In this document: one piece after another, positions 37,780 to 48,740 of the stretch
How the letters are laid out: every line of letters begins with the position of its first letter
Position numbering within the stretch: position 1 is the stretch's first letter
From: Serinus canaria
Lineage: Eukaryota; Chordata; Aves; Passeriformes; Fringillidae
Direction of reading: 5' to 3'
Assembly: GCF_022539315.1 (NCBI RefSeq)
Contig: NC_066333.1
Location: 11,871,001 to 11,935,000 of the forward strand
DNA length: 64,000 bases
Program-made: the position numbers and the translations under genes
Notes under the pieces: generated by a model
Seen by the model: the letters and a program-made list of their open reading frames with translations, nothing else
Database searches by the model: none
Told to the model about the DNA's origin: nothing

Positions 37780-37960
37780 CTTAAGCTGCACCTTTATGTG
37801 TACAAAATGTGTACCTAATTTGCATGCACAGTTACTACCATTGTAGACACAGGCACGGAGTGAGTAGGCATATTTGCATGCAATTATCTGATTTGCTTGT
37901 CCAATTGTGGTGATTTGCATATGCAGATCGTGTGCACAGTTGTACATTTACATTTTTTAA
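37780..37960. promoter_or_regulatory. Candidate POU/octamer-motif cluster
   Basis: Three exact ATTTGCAT octamers occur within about 100 bp on the plus strand, at 37818-37825, 37872-37879 and 37913-37920. A near-match ATTTGCTT lies at 37890-37897. Two of the octamers overlap TGCATGCA palindromes and the third overlaps TGCATATGCA (37916-37925). A CCAAT box lies at 37901-37905 (GTCCAATTGTGG). Octamers bind POU-family factors. Spacings of 54 and 41 bp are not a tandem-repeat period, so the copies look independent. A regulatory role is inferred. Confidence 0.4.
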
Positions 37961-40900
37961 AAACTGGCCTCAATGGTTTATTAAAATAGCTTTAAGCTTC
38001 CTCTTATAAAATATTGAAGATCCTAGAACCCCTCTGGCTTTGCAGTGTTATATTCCCTCAGTAAATGATCTCCACATTTTTATATTCTCTCTTGTCCAGT
38101 ACTCAAGAGAGATTTAGTCTGCAGATTTATACATCCATTATTTCAAGGTATATTTGATCTTCTCCATATGCCTCTGTTAATCCACCTTAGCTGTAAGTAA
38201 AGAAAAAAAAATACCCTTGCTTAACTTTCAGAGGATATTCCACCTCTCTGAGCCTGTGTTCTCCATTTAAACCCAGATTTTTTCAATGTATTAATTTTGA
38301 TGGAACTGAAAAGATTCTTTTCCTAATAGGGAATTCATCAGTTGCTATGGGCAAATCCAAGACTGTAATGTGTGCTCTGGCACCACTTTAGCGTGAAGGG
38401 ACCAAATGTGTCTTTGAAAACATCTAAAAGTTTTTTGTGAGAACATTTTGAGTAAGAGGAAAGTTTGCCAGTTTGGTTCCTGTGCCTTAAGTTCTTTCAG
38501 ATGTGAAATTTTCTTTACCATGATTTCTCAATCATAATTCCAACACCACGGGACTTAACTTCTCCCACCTGTATGACCAGTAAAATTCTGAGAACTTCAC
38601 TAACTGCAGCATAGCTCTAGCTTGGAATAAATGGTCCTTTAGAGCTTGGTGCTGCACATACTTCCAGTGTCTGTGCAGCCCATACTGAAGAAGAATTCAG
38701 CTGGGAATCTCCAGTTCTGTCAGGCCAAATTGAAGCTTCCTACAGTGCCTGGGCTTTACATAATTTTTTTTAGACCAACACATTTGTCTCAAATTCTCTC
38801 AGGGTTTAAAATATGCTCTACAGAGTTTTACATCTCATACTTACACGTTAGTAAGTCCAGGTTGTTATTAAAACCTCATTCAAATACTATAAATACTGCT
38901 TACATGGGACTAAATTAGCCTTCAAGAAAGAGGATGAGCCCTCTTTAATTTTGTGCACTCAGGTCATTCTGCAAATGTTCAGGAAATGGTTGAACAATGT
39001 TATTGTCTTGCTTCAGCATTTAGTCAAAGGCTTCTTTGGCTTAACCTGGCTCTTCCAGAATGTCTTGAAGAGAGAACTCAAGTGCTAGGAATTGGAATGC
39101 TGTGCTGAGAGAGTGAGAAAACATAGGAGCAGCCTCTCAGGCCTCACTGTGCACATCCACTGAGCAGAGCTGCTCCAGAAGAGGCTTGGAAAAAGTTTCT
39201 TGGTTTCAATTCCTTCCTCCTCTTTGATTTGCTATGAAAGCACATTCCTGCCCCAGCCTAAAATGCTAACACAGACACAGCCAGCATTATTCCTTGCTGC
39301 TGTCTCCCCTCTGCAGGCTTTTAACAGGCTCTTCCTTAGCAGGGAATTTGGAGTCTGCTGTGCAGCCAGCTGTTCCAAAGGGCTGGGAGCAGCAGCTGCC
39401 TCTGCCTAAGTGGCATCTTTATCCTTGTGGAGCATCAGGATGCTGACACACCGTGGGTGCTGCTGATCAGGGGCTCCTTGCAGCCCGTGGGGGCAGGAGT
39501 TTTGTTTTTGCCATGTTTCTGCTGAAGGAACAGATTCCTTTCCCAGCTCCCAGGCTCAGGCTGGAGCAGCACCATTGCTCTGCAGCCACGTGTTCTCCTC
39601 CATTCCACCTGACAGCCTGTGCCAAGTGGGACTTAGTTTGCCTTTCGTGTGTCACATAGCTTTAAAGTTCATTAAAATAAAATCTGAGGGTTTTTTAATG
39701 CCCAAAATATAGTTTTTAAAGGCTAGTCAGAAATTACCTGGAAATATCCCTCTCTGTGCAGGAAATTGTATATAATTATAGCACATTACTGCCAGTCTGT
39801 GCCTGCCACTGTGTGTTACTCAGTCCCAGTTTATTTTGGGTTAGGAGGCAGGTTTCATTTTATTGTAAGTCTGCTTCCAAACCATCCAGGACCCCTAAAT
39901 CTCTGCAGGCTGCAACTACAGCAGGATTTTGATCATTTTACTTTTAGGCCTCTTTCCTGGTGCTTTGCACTTTGAACAATCATCTTTAAGCAAGTGACTG
40001 CAATTCCCATGGATTTACCCTTAGGAAATGTACCAAGAATCCCCTGGCATCAGAATTAATCATACTGAATACAGAAAAATACATTTAAACCCAGCTCCAG
40101 CAGGGAACCTACTTTGGGATAAACTATGAATTCTAGTTTACCCAACATCCTGCTTTGCAATCCCTGCTGCACCCCTAAAAACAGGCTATAAAAGGTACAA
40201 TGACTTTTATTGTCCAAGGTGAGAGAAAAGCCAAAAACCCAGCTCAAAACCTACATGGAAAGATTCAATCACAATAGCATTTTATAATCAGCAAAGGAAG
40301 TTTTAGGACCATATCATATGTAAAGAAATGTGTAAGTTCACAGAATTGTGGAAACTTGAGATTGAACACTTCCAACTGCAGGGGAATTGCAGTCATGATC
40401 TGAGCCTGTTCTGTAATGCAGTAATAATGCACACAAACACAAAGTAGTTCTGCAATTTCAAATGAGCACAAGATTTTAAAAGTGGTCTTTATTCCCTTGA
40501 AAAGATAAAGCAATTCTTTGCTCAGTATAGCAACAGCAAAAGTGTCTCAGGTATGAGACATTAAAAAAAATACAGTGAGAAAATGGATCTTTTATCTAAG
40601 TGGAAGGAGGGAGTGAGGCTACATTGACCTAAATAATGGAAAGGTTTGGAACTATAAAGCAACGGATAAAAACTGATTCAGGTAAATTCCTCACATGTTC
40701 AAAGTCTGAGAGTGCAAAACCTGTAATTTGAAGAATGTATTTAAAAGGCCTGGAAAGGGTGATTAAGAGGGGCTGTTTGAAGTCTGGAAGTGCCACTTTC
40801 TGACAGCAGTAGGCCTGGAATTCACATGGCCCAGGGAAAATAAGATTGTTATAGGACACAGGCATAAACTGGTACAAACAGGTGAATATTTGTCATGAAG

Positions 40901-41054
40901 TCTTGAGGGCTCGAAATTAGAATGAAGTGATTAAAAGTGTTTGACCACAAGGCAGTAAGATGTGCTTTTCAGTGGGAATAGTGAGGGGTAAAAGTCTAAC
41001 TTGTTGAGCTGGAAAAGGGATTTTCTGATGTAGTTGTGTGTTGTGGGTCTGTGC
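37961..41054. other. Unique non-coding stretch, 3.1 kb
   Basis: No gene or recognised repeat. Overlapping short frames at 39200-39659 sit in a GC-richer patch. Short A- and T-runs occur near 38197-38210 and 38764-38773. Confidence 0.5.
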
Positions 41055-41283
41055 TGTTGAATATCTTCACCAGCAGTCTGGAGGCTGGGGATGGCACACA
41101 CTGGGAGTGAGGCAGCACTCAGACAGGCTTCCCAGAGGGGCAGGGAATCTCCACCCTTCAGGTTTGTCAAAACTCAGCTGAAGAGAGCCCTGAGCTGGCC
41201 TGGAGCCTGAATGGAGCAATTGGCCTCCAGAGAGCCCCTCCTGGATCTTCTGGCATTTTATGACTTTGTGGTTCTCTCTTTGG
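41055..41283 (+). mobile_element. Diverged CR1 LINE fragment with internal deletion
   Basis: In plus orientation it begins in the reverse transcriptase end (GTTGAATATCTTCACCAGCA, then GGCACACACTGGGAGTG) and jumps to the late 3' part (GGCTTCCCAGAGGGGCAGGG, then AATCTCCACCCTTCAGG). It continues through CAGAGAGCCCCTCCTGGATC to a decayed terminus, TTATGACTTTGTGGTTCTC. The middle section found in full CR1s is missing. No frame is intact. The minus-strand ORFs at 40931-41312 are by-products. Divergence is greater than for the 16334 and 43687 copies. Confidence 0.8.
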
Positions 41284-43686
41284 CTGCATGTGCTGTTTGT
41301 CTGAGCCTCCATCCCTGTGCCCGTGTGCTGCTTGGGGGAGGGGGTGGCTGGGTGGCTCCTGGCTAGTGTGGGTACCCCTGCTGGGGAGGATGGGCTAAAT
41401 CAGGAGCCCACTGAATCATCTCTTGTTGGAACTTCTTGTTCTGGATCAACATTTTAAAAAGCTCTGTGTTTCCCTTTCCTTTGGAAAACCTTTTCCATCC
41501 TTTCCACAGCTTGAGGGTCAAATCTCTCCTTTCTGTAACTCCACCAAGGCGAATTTGGCCAGTGTTTTCCCCTATTTCTCAGCCAAAGACCCAATTAAAA
41601 GAGGTTCTGACAAATCACTGCAAAGGGAGTTATTTCCTCTCCAAATGCTCTCCATGGGCTAAATCTTTTATGTGAGCTGCAGTCTTTTGACAGCCCATGG
41701 GAAGCTGGTGGCAAACACATCTGATGTCTCTTCTCAGTCAGAAGACCTTATTTCAGCAGGAAATATCTGGACCTAGTTCTCCTTGTTACAGCTCCCAGAT
41801 ATCCCCTTGTGGGTACCTCAGCAGCCATTACATGGAGCCAGTCCTGAAAGCAGACAGTTTTTCCTTTTTTATAATGGGAGAGTTCATTTCTGCTGAGAAT
41901 ACAGTTTTTACCAGACTGCCTGCAGGACAATACAATAAAAGATTTATCCTTAATAGCATTTCACTGAAGTTTCACCACAGGAGACAGGGTTTTTTGTTGT
42001 GCCTTTTTTTTATTATTATTTTCCCCTTCAGTTGCTATGAAAGTCTCTGCTCTTAGCTTTTTTTTTTTCCCAGAGCATAATCCCTAGATGTCCTCTGCCA
42101 CCTCTCAACTGAATTTTTCTCCTTTCTTCACTCTTTTCTCATCTCTGACACATTTCTCTCCCTTTTTGTTTTGCTTCTCTTCTTCTATTATGTAGTCAGT
42201 AGAAATTAGAAAAGAAACTGGTTGTGAGCACAGTAACTCTGAAGTTGGACAAGGCGCCAGTAGCAAAACTAATGTGAAATAGGAACTAAGCTTTGCTCAG
42301 CTGCACCTTCATGTTTGCTTTTCTCCCTAAGTCTCTGTTAGGCACATTCTGCTCCTTCTCAAGCTGTGACTCCATGACTTTTCTCCATTCCTCCCTCCAG
42401 GGCTCAGCTGAGCCCCAAGTGCACACCCATCTTCCTGCCTGTGGGAAGGCTCCCTGCCCCAGGATCTGTCCAGGAAAGGGGCAGCCACTCTGACCTCCCA
42501 GAGCTTGTCCCAGCAGAGGCAGCACCCTGCAGAGGGCAGGTAGGGATGGGATTCTCTCTGAAGTGCCCTCTCTTCCCCACGAGCTCAGCAAGCTGATGGA
42601 GGCAGTGAGTGCCAAGTGGTTTAATGAGAGAGCACAATCCTGAATCAGTGAGATCACTGACAATTGCCTGAAGAAGGGTCCAGAGTCCTCCTGGAGTCAT
42701 CTGGAGGTCCAGTGATGTCCACTACATGCCTTCTGACTTGGCTGGAGGGAGACTTGTGGTGATATTCTATCTCATGCCAGTCAAACCTTGTCTGCCTCTT
42801 GTTTCCTGCTACTAAATAAGTAGAATGGTGCCTCCTTTCTTCCTAGAGTGCTGCAGAACTCAGGGTTGTAAAGAGCTTCTTGAGCAGCATGTCTCATAAT
42901 TAATTGTTATCCTAAGCTTCCTCAGGTGCCTGACTGCTTGAATATCTAAGAATTTATGGGCATTTGGTAACGTCTGAAAATGAAAAGTCTCTTTAATATG
43001 CTTATGATAAGTATTTGCACTATTTTAGAAAGCTATTTTCATTCCACTCAGACACTTGTTAAATAACTTTTTAGAACTTCAACATTTACTGCTCATTTTA
43101 TATGTGCAATAAATCAATCAGATTTAACAAAGGAAAGAACCTGATTTGCCCACAGCCCTGTCTGAGCACAGAGGTGCCATTTTGCAATCTAATGAAGCTT
43201 TCAGTTAAAGAAATGAAAGGTGGGGGGGGGGGAGACTTTGATGCTTAATAAAAATGATTCAGCATCCTCATAACTTTGACAAGTAGTGTGACTTACAAAC
43301 CTTCCAGTGGAGCAATGTAACAATAGAGTAGGATCTTACAAGTCTAGACTACAGAAGATACCAACACTAATGTATCCTCCCCAAATCCAAAAGAGCTTTA
43401 GGAAAGGGAAAGGCCCCAAGCAAAGCAATTATTATAAACAGGATACAGAGCTATGAAGAAAATCCATGCTGTGGGTTGGACTCATGGCAGGAAAAGATAT
43501 CAACATGCACCCAGCTTTCAGTATTCACCCTTGTTTAAATTACTAAGGAGATACTCAGATTGCAGACCTTTAAAGAAAGGGGCTACCATCCTGTGTTTGT
43601 ATGTGCTGGCACAAAAATGGGATACTCCAGCCTTAAATGGGCTGATAATGAGCCATTCTATATTGAATAACCCACTGTGAGTGTGG
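41284..43686. other. Unique non-coding stretch
   Basis: No gene recognised. There is a G-rich patch at about 41330-41350 (GGGGGAGGGGG) and an 11-G run at 43222-43232. A T-run lies at about 42006-42015, followed by ATTATTATT. The 125- and 98-codon minus frames at 42286-42700 lie in a GC-richer patch and lack domains. Confidence 0.5.
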
Positions 43687-43875
43687 GGAGCCCTGGCACA
43701 GGGTGCCCAGAGAAGCTGAGGCTGCCCCTGGATCCCTGGAAGTGTCCAAGGCCAGGCTGGACGGGGCTTGGAGCAACCTGGGACAGTGGAAGGTGTCCCT
43801 GCCCAGGGCAAGGGGTGGAAGAAGATGATTTTTAAGGTCCCTTCCAACCCAGGCCACTCTAGGATTCTGTGATCT
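43687..43875 (+). mobile_element. CR1 LINE, 3'-end fragment
   Basis: Plus orientation: GGAGCCCTGGCACAGGGTGC, then AGAAGCTGAGGCTGCCCCTG, CCAAGGCCAGGCTGG, GTGGAAGGTGTCCCTGCCC and TAAGGTCCCTTCCAACCCAG, closing in AGGATTCTGTGATCTT. This is the standard avian CR1 3' end, truncated at its 5' side. It is well preserved and non-coding. The minus ORFs at 43518-43916 are reverse-frame shadows. It belongs to the same age class as the copy at 16334, to which its reverse complement is visibly similar. Confidence 0.96.
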
Positions 43876-46752
43876 TCAGGAATACTCAGCACTACTTGTG
43901 GCTCTAATGTGGTCACAGTCTTTTCTTAACACATTGCTCACGTCCCTACTGTTTCTACAACATTGCATTGTTTTTCCTTTTATTTTTCTTGACTTCATAG
44001 TTAATCAGTACAGAGTTTAAACAGGGACTTATATATACATAAAAAGAAGGATTCCTTAACACCTCTATAAATCATCCATCCTTCACAGTCTGGGGTTATT
44101 ACCAGATGGGTATCTGTCGGGGCCTGTCTGAAGAGACTCTCTGTGACTTTGATGTATTTTTCCTACGCTGCTAACAAATGGGTCACAGCCCAGTTATGTG
44201 ATTATACAACATGTTTACAGCTCCTGCCATACTGGAGATGCACAGAATATTGCTTGGCAAGAGCCAAGACATGCATCTTGTGTCGTATAAGAAGTTCTGC
44301 CTCTCTCCCTTCCATCCCTTTATATACACAAGGAACCTCACAGGTTCAAAACTTCCTTGCTGTCACATTTGAGAATGGTGGGGCTGAGTCTCACTGACAC
44401 AAAGTCTCACAATCTTTAATATGCTTTCAAGCTCAGCAGCAAAAAACATTAAAACTGTACTGCATGAAGGTTTCTGTGTTATGAAGTATCATCATCCAAA
44501 CACTTTAAGTAGTATTCTATAACATAGTCTACCATAAGTTCAATTTTTACTCAATCACTTGAAATGCACTTAGGAAAATTGCTCTTTTGCTGTTTTCACA
44601 ACAGCTCTGGAAGTCAGCCTCTGGTTTAATGATAACTGCTTTAATCACAGTTTGGCTTGTTTCATTTTGACAGTATTGATGTAACAAACTATTTATTTCT
44701 GTATGTTAAATATACTATCACTGCAGCTACCAGATTTTTTTTTCCTGGTGCACTAAATGCAGATGACAAGGTTTGCATCTCATTAAGGTAATTTGTGTGT
44801 GCATAATTTTCAGTAAACACAGTGCATGAAATCACGGATCTTCTCTACCAAAAGTGTCATCTGAAACTATTTGTGCTTGGTTTAGTAACGGAAGTGATTT
44901 TTCAAGTCCCACTATATATAGCAAACCATGTGCTTTATCCTACAGGAGAGCTGGGCTGCAAAGCAAACGCAGCATCCTCGAGCAGGAGTTGCATTTTAAA
45001 ATATTGTTACACCATTAGGCTGAGCAAGCTCCTCTCCTCTGCCCTGAATGGCCAGGTTCAGATTCTGCAGCATGTGCAGGAGGGAAGGATGTTTGTTCCT
45101 TCACTGAGAGCCAGGGGACGGGGGAATTCTGCCACTAATTTGTTCTGATCCTGCTGCCTCATTAGGGCAGTCTGTAAGAGATGGGAAATGTGTCCTATGG
45201 CAGTGAACTTTCTGCATGGAGCTGTTAACACAGTAAATAGCTCAGGAGGAGGGAGGGAGACAGCTGGAGCACATTGTGTTTCATAAAGACTATACCGGGA
45301 CCTTGAGTCTTCATTTAACCCATCACTGAGGTGACAAATATCCACTGCTTTGCTGCTGGGTGATGCTGCTGCTGCTTGCCTGTTAATTTATCTGTTTTCA
45401 GGCTGTCTAGACATTGTTTGGGTCAAAAAGTGCTGTCTCTCCCCTGCCGTGGGATTTGCCTGCTCAGCTCTTGCTGCAGGCTGCTGTGCCAAACGGGCTT
45501 TCCAGAAGAATGCTCCCTCTGTCTGGATGGCTTATTAGCAGGACTCCAAATGGATGGAGAGGGTTTCAATCAGGCTAAGGCTTCCTACAGATAAAGTTTA
45601 TTTTAACTTCTTCTCTCTAAAAATATACTGGCAGGGATAAATAATTCAAATACTTTGGGTTTTTTCCCCCCTTGTGATTAAAAATCTGCCTAAAAGTGTC
45701 CTTGAAATGTTCTCTTAAGAGGTTCAGGCAGGTTTTGGATGGTCCAACCCCAGACTAAACTAAATGCCAATGTGGGGCCCAGGCTGTGCCTTTGCTGCAG
45801 TGGTTCTGACAGGGTACTTATCAGAACCCCTTGCTTTGCTGCCAAATAAGTATTAAAAAATACTTTTAAAATCATACTTCAGGTTAAGTAAAGCTACTGC
45901 TGAATACCTCAGAGTCCATGTATTTTTGGAAACACTTTTAGAGAAGTTGTCTTATGGAGAACTCAACTGCAAGGATGTTTTCTATGTGAAAAAAAATCTT
46001 CCAGCTCTCTTGCCCAAACTGTAGCCATGAGGTTCTCAGTCTGATTCAGCAGGAGATAACCAGAAGTTTCACAAAGGCAAAAATCCTGGTCTCTATAAAA
46101 TAGTGTTGTATTGGATTCTACATTCAATATCAACATTGATTTCCTAATGGCAGAATATTGTCCTATCTGGGACTTAATGAAAAATCTCTTTTTTTGGGAC
46201 AGAAAAATGGGGTTTGGATTAATTGAAATATTTTGGAGGGACTGCAAGGACTAAAAGAATCTTTTTTTTGATCTTCGAAGAAGTCTCCCACACCAAGGCA
46301 CACAATGTGAACTGTGTGGTGGGAGCTTTAGGTCCCATGTTTCCTGTTCCCATTTCATTGCATCAGTCAGCCTGACTTTATCTTCCAAGAATTATGGTTT
46401 CCTCACACCACGTGGAACTCACCACTTGTTATTGCTCTAACACAGAGCATAGGAAAGGTCACCCAGCTAGGATCTGTAGGGAAAGATGGGATAGGCATCT
46501 GTGTTAGGGTCCATTCTTTTATGTGTGTATGCTGCTGTGTGTTCAGCAGAAAGACCTAGGATTTTTCTTCTCTTTTTGTGCCATAAATTCACATTTATGC
46601 ATAAATACTTTTGATAGATGAAAAAATTTGAGGAAAAGAAATCTACCCTCACTGGAAAAAAATCCTCCCACCCTCTTTCCTGGTTTACAGGTGAGCACAT
46701 GGGCTATGCCTGCTTTCTTTATGCCTGGAGATCCCTTCTGAGGTGCCAAAAT
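43876..46752. other. Unique non-coding stretch
   Basis: No gene recognised. A TATA-like CTATATATAGC occurs near 44914, in an area with some CpGs, but no transcript start can be argued. Frames up to 108 codons (44822-45148) have no domains. Confidence 0.45.
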
Positions 46753-46809
46753 TCTGCCAGAGAACCCTAAGTCTGCCAGAGGTCCCTAATTCTGCCGTAG
46801 GTCCCATAG
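46753..46809. repeat. Three-copy 19-bp tandem repeat
   Basis: Three adjacent 19-bp units start at 46753, 46772 and 46791. All open TCTGCC and contain a CCCTAA/CCCATA-type centre; they differ at a few positions. The array sits at the edge of a GC-richer stretch (46800-47200) with a 130-codon minus frame (46767-47159) that I do not recognise. Confidence 0.9.
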
Positions 46810-48704
46810 AGGGAGGGGGATGTTGTTGCAGAAGAGGAACCCCTCAGGATTTTCAGCTGATATTTGGAGGACAGGTCCCAGTTTCTCCCATCTGTGAACT
46901 CCCCCCAGCTCTTTGTGCAGAGCACTGTGAGCAGTTCTTTGCTGGCCAATCTCTTACTGGACAAGAGCTCATGACCCTGGAGCAGGCTCCAGTTGAGGTG
47001 GAGCTGGGACGGACTGGACTGGCCTCCTCTTGGCCACCTGGAGAGCTCCAGCCCCAGGCCCTTGGCTGACCAGAGTTCAGGCAAGTGTGCCCAGGCTCCA
47101 GCAATTAACTCTTTGAAGCCAGCTCTGAGAAATTGTTGCTCCAGGCTTTTATCTTCCACTTGCTGGCAGTGCTCAATGCCTTTTGCTAGGGAGGTGCTGT
47201 GGGAGCAGCATCCCTTCAGAGGAACAGAAATTCCAGCCCATGTCCACCCCAGATGGCTTTAAGACACTCTCACTGTGAGATTCTCAGCTTTACATCTCTT
47301 CTCACAAAACAAGGACTACAGAGAATCTCTCTTCTAAATTTTCTCCTCCCTCCCCATTGGAATTTACAACAAAATGTCATGGAAATACAAGTTTTGTTAA
47401 AGCTGACTACTACAAAGCTGAAATTTTAGGCTAAGTTAGACCAGAAGGTGTTTCTTTCTTTTTTTCCATGACTAATTCTATATTTTTTCATAGAATTTGC
47501 ATAATTTTTCTGTAATTGCTGCAATCGTTGAGGTGATTTTAATGGAAGCACCTTCCAAAATACAAACTAAATAGAGTGGTACTTTCTCTGATTTACCTGT
47601 TGATCTACAACAAAAGGATTTTCCCACCATCCTATTTACTCTAAATGAGTGGGCTCAAGAAACAAAGCTGCCCTAATCTTCCAGATGATGGTATAAGGTT
47701 ATTATTCCCAGGATTTCAAAGCTTCTCATACCACATCTGAGCTGTGGGCTCTGTAACTGAGTGGTGTCTCCCAATGAGTCAGGGAATGAAGTAAGGTTTA
47801 AAGAGAGGAAATTGTGGGGGTGGGAGGGATGCTCAAAAAAATTAAGGGTGCCAGTATCTTTTCAACCCACCTATGTGTCTGACCTTCTGCCATACCATTT
47901 ACCTGTCACTTGCTTGAGGCATCTTCCAGAATCCTATTCCTGACTGCATTAAAAATCTCATCCTTCTCTTCCCCTTCACTCCCCGGGCCAAGATGTGCCT
48001 CTGGCATTGTCTGAGCCTGCAGAGGACTCCCAGCTCAGCATTACTGGGGGAGCCACCTGGGCAGCACTGCTGGCTTAGTTTCATGTCAGAGATCTCTTGC
48101 TGCGCTCAGGGCTGATCTACTGCAGTCATGATTTTAATGACCTTCCTCTCTCTAAATCAGATGCTAAGGGCAAAGGAGTGCATTTCACTTCTCCCATTTG
48201 TAATTAGCCTGCAGCAAACCAAAGTCAGGCAATGTTTTCCTGTTGCCTTGGCAGAGACTGGGAGGTTCAGCCCTGTTCACTTTTGGGGGCATCCAGCTGA
48301 ATAGTGGCCCCCTGAGCTCACCTCCAGTTCTGCCAGGGATCTGTGGAGGGTTTGGGACAGCCTCCCTCTGGGTGGGGAAGGCAGCCAGAAGTCAGGCAGC
48401 AGAGGAGGAGATGGAAGAAGTGGGTTCAGTCCCTTGGCCTGCCAGGGACTTCCCGCCTGACCCTCCTCCAGACGCTTTATCCTCTTGTGTTTCAGTTCTC
48501 TGTCTCTAAGCCAGGGCAAACAGTGATTTCATACTTCTCTGTGGTGCCACGAGAAACTGTAATATCCCCTAAATTCTGTGGGAGAGCTGAATGGGTTGGT
48601 TTGTACACAGACTCAGCAGCTGTAAGAGCAGATACTGCCTTCAGTGCCTGCAGGATCTGGGACCAGCAAGGTGTTCGTGATTGTGGGGGGCTCTGGAGAT
48701 GGGA
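46810..48704. other. Unique non-coding stretch
   Basis: No gene recognised. The minus frame at 46767-47159 and plus frame at 48343-48798 (130 and 151 codons) lie in GC-richer sequence with open frames on both strands, and neither has a recognisable domain. Long terminal repeat identity for 46740-47200 was considered but not supported. Confidence 0.4.
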
Positions 48705-48740
48705 TGTGTTTGGGGCTGTGTTTGGGGATGTGTTTGGGGC
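48705..48740. repeat. Three-copy 12-bp G/T-rich tandem repeat
   Basis: TGTGTTTGGGG occurs exactly at 48705, 48717 and 48729, giving a 12-bp period with a variable last base. It is part of a GC- and T-skewed segment. Confidence 0.93.

Noticed and set aside
46740..47200. Endogenous retroviral long terminal repeat
   Set aside because: No terminal TG...CA pair with a target duplication, primer-binding site or polyadenylation arrangement could be shown; only the 19-bp tandem is certain.
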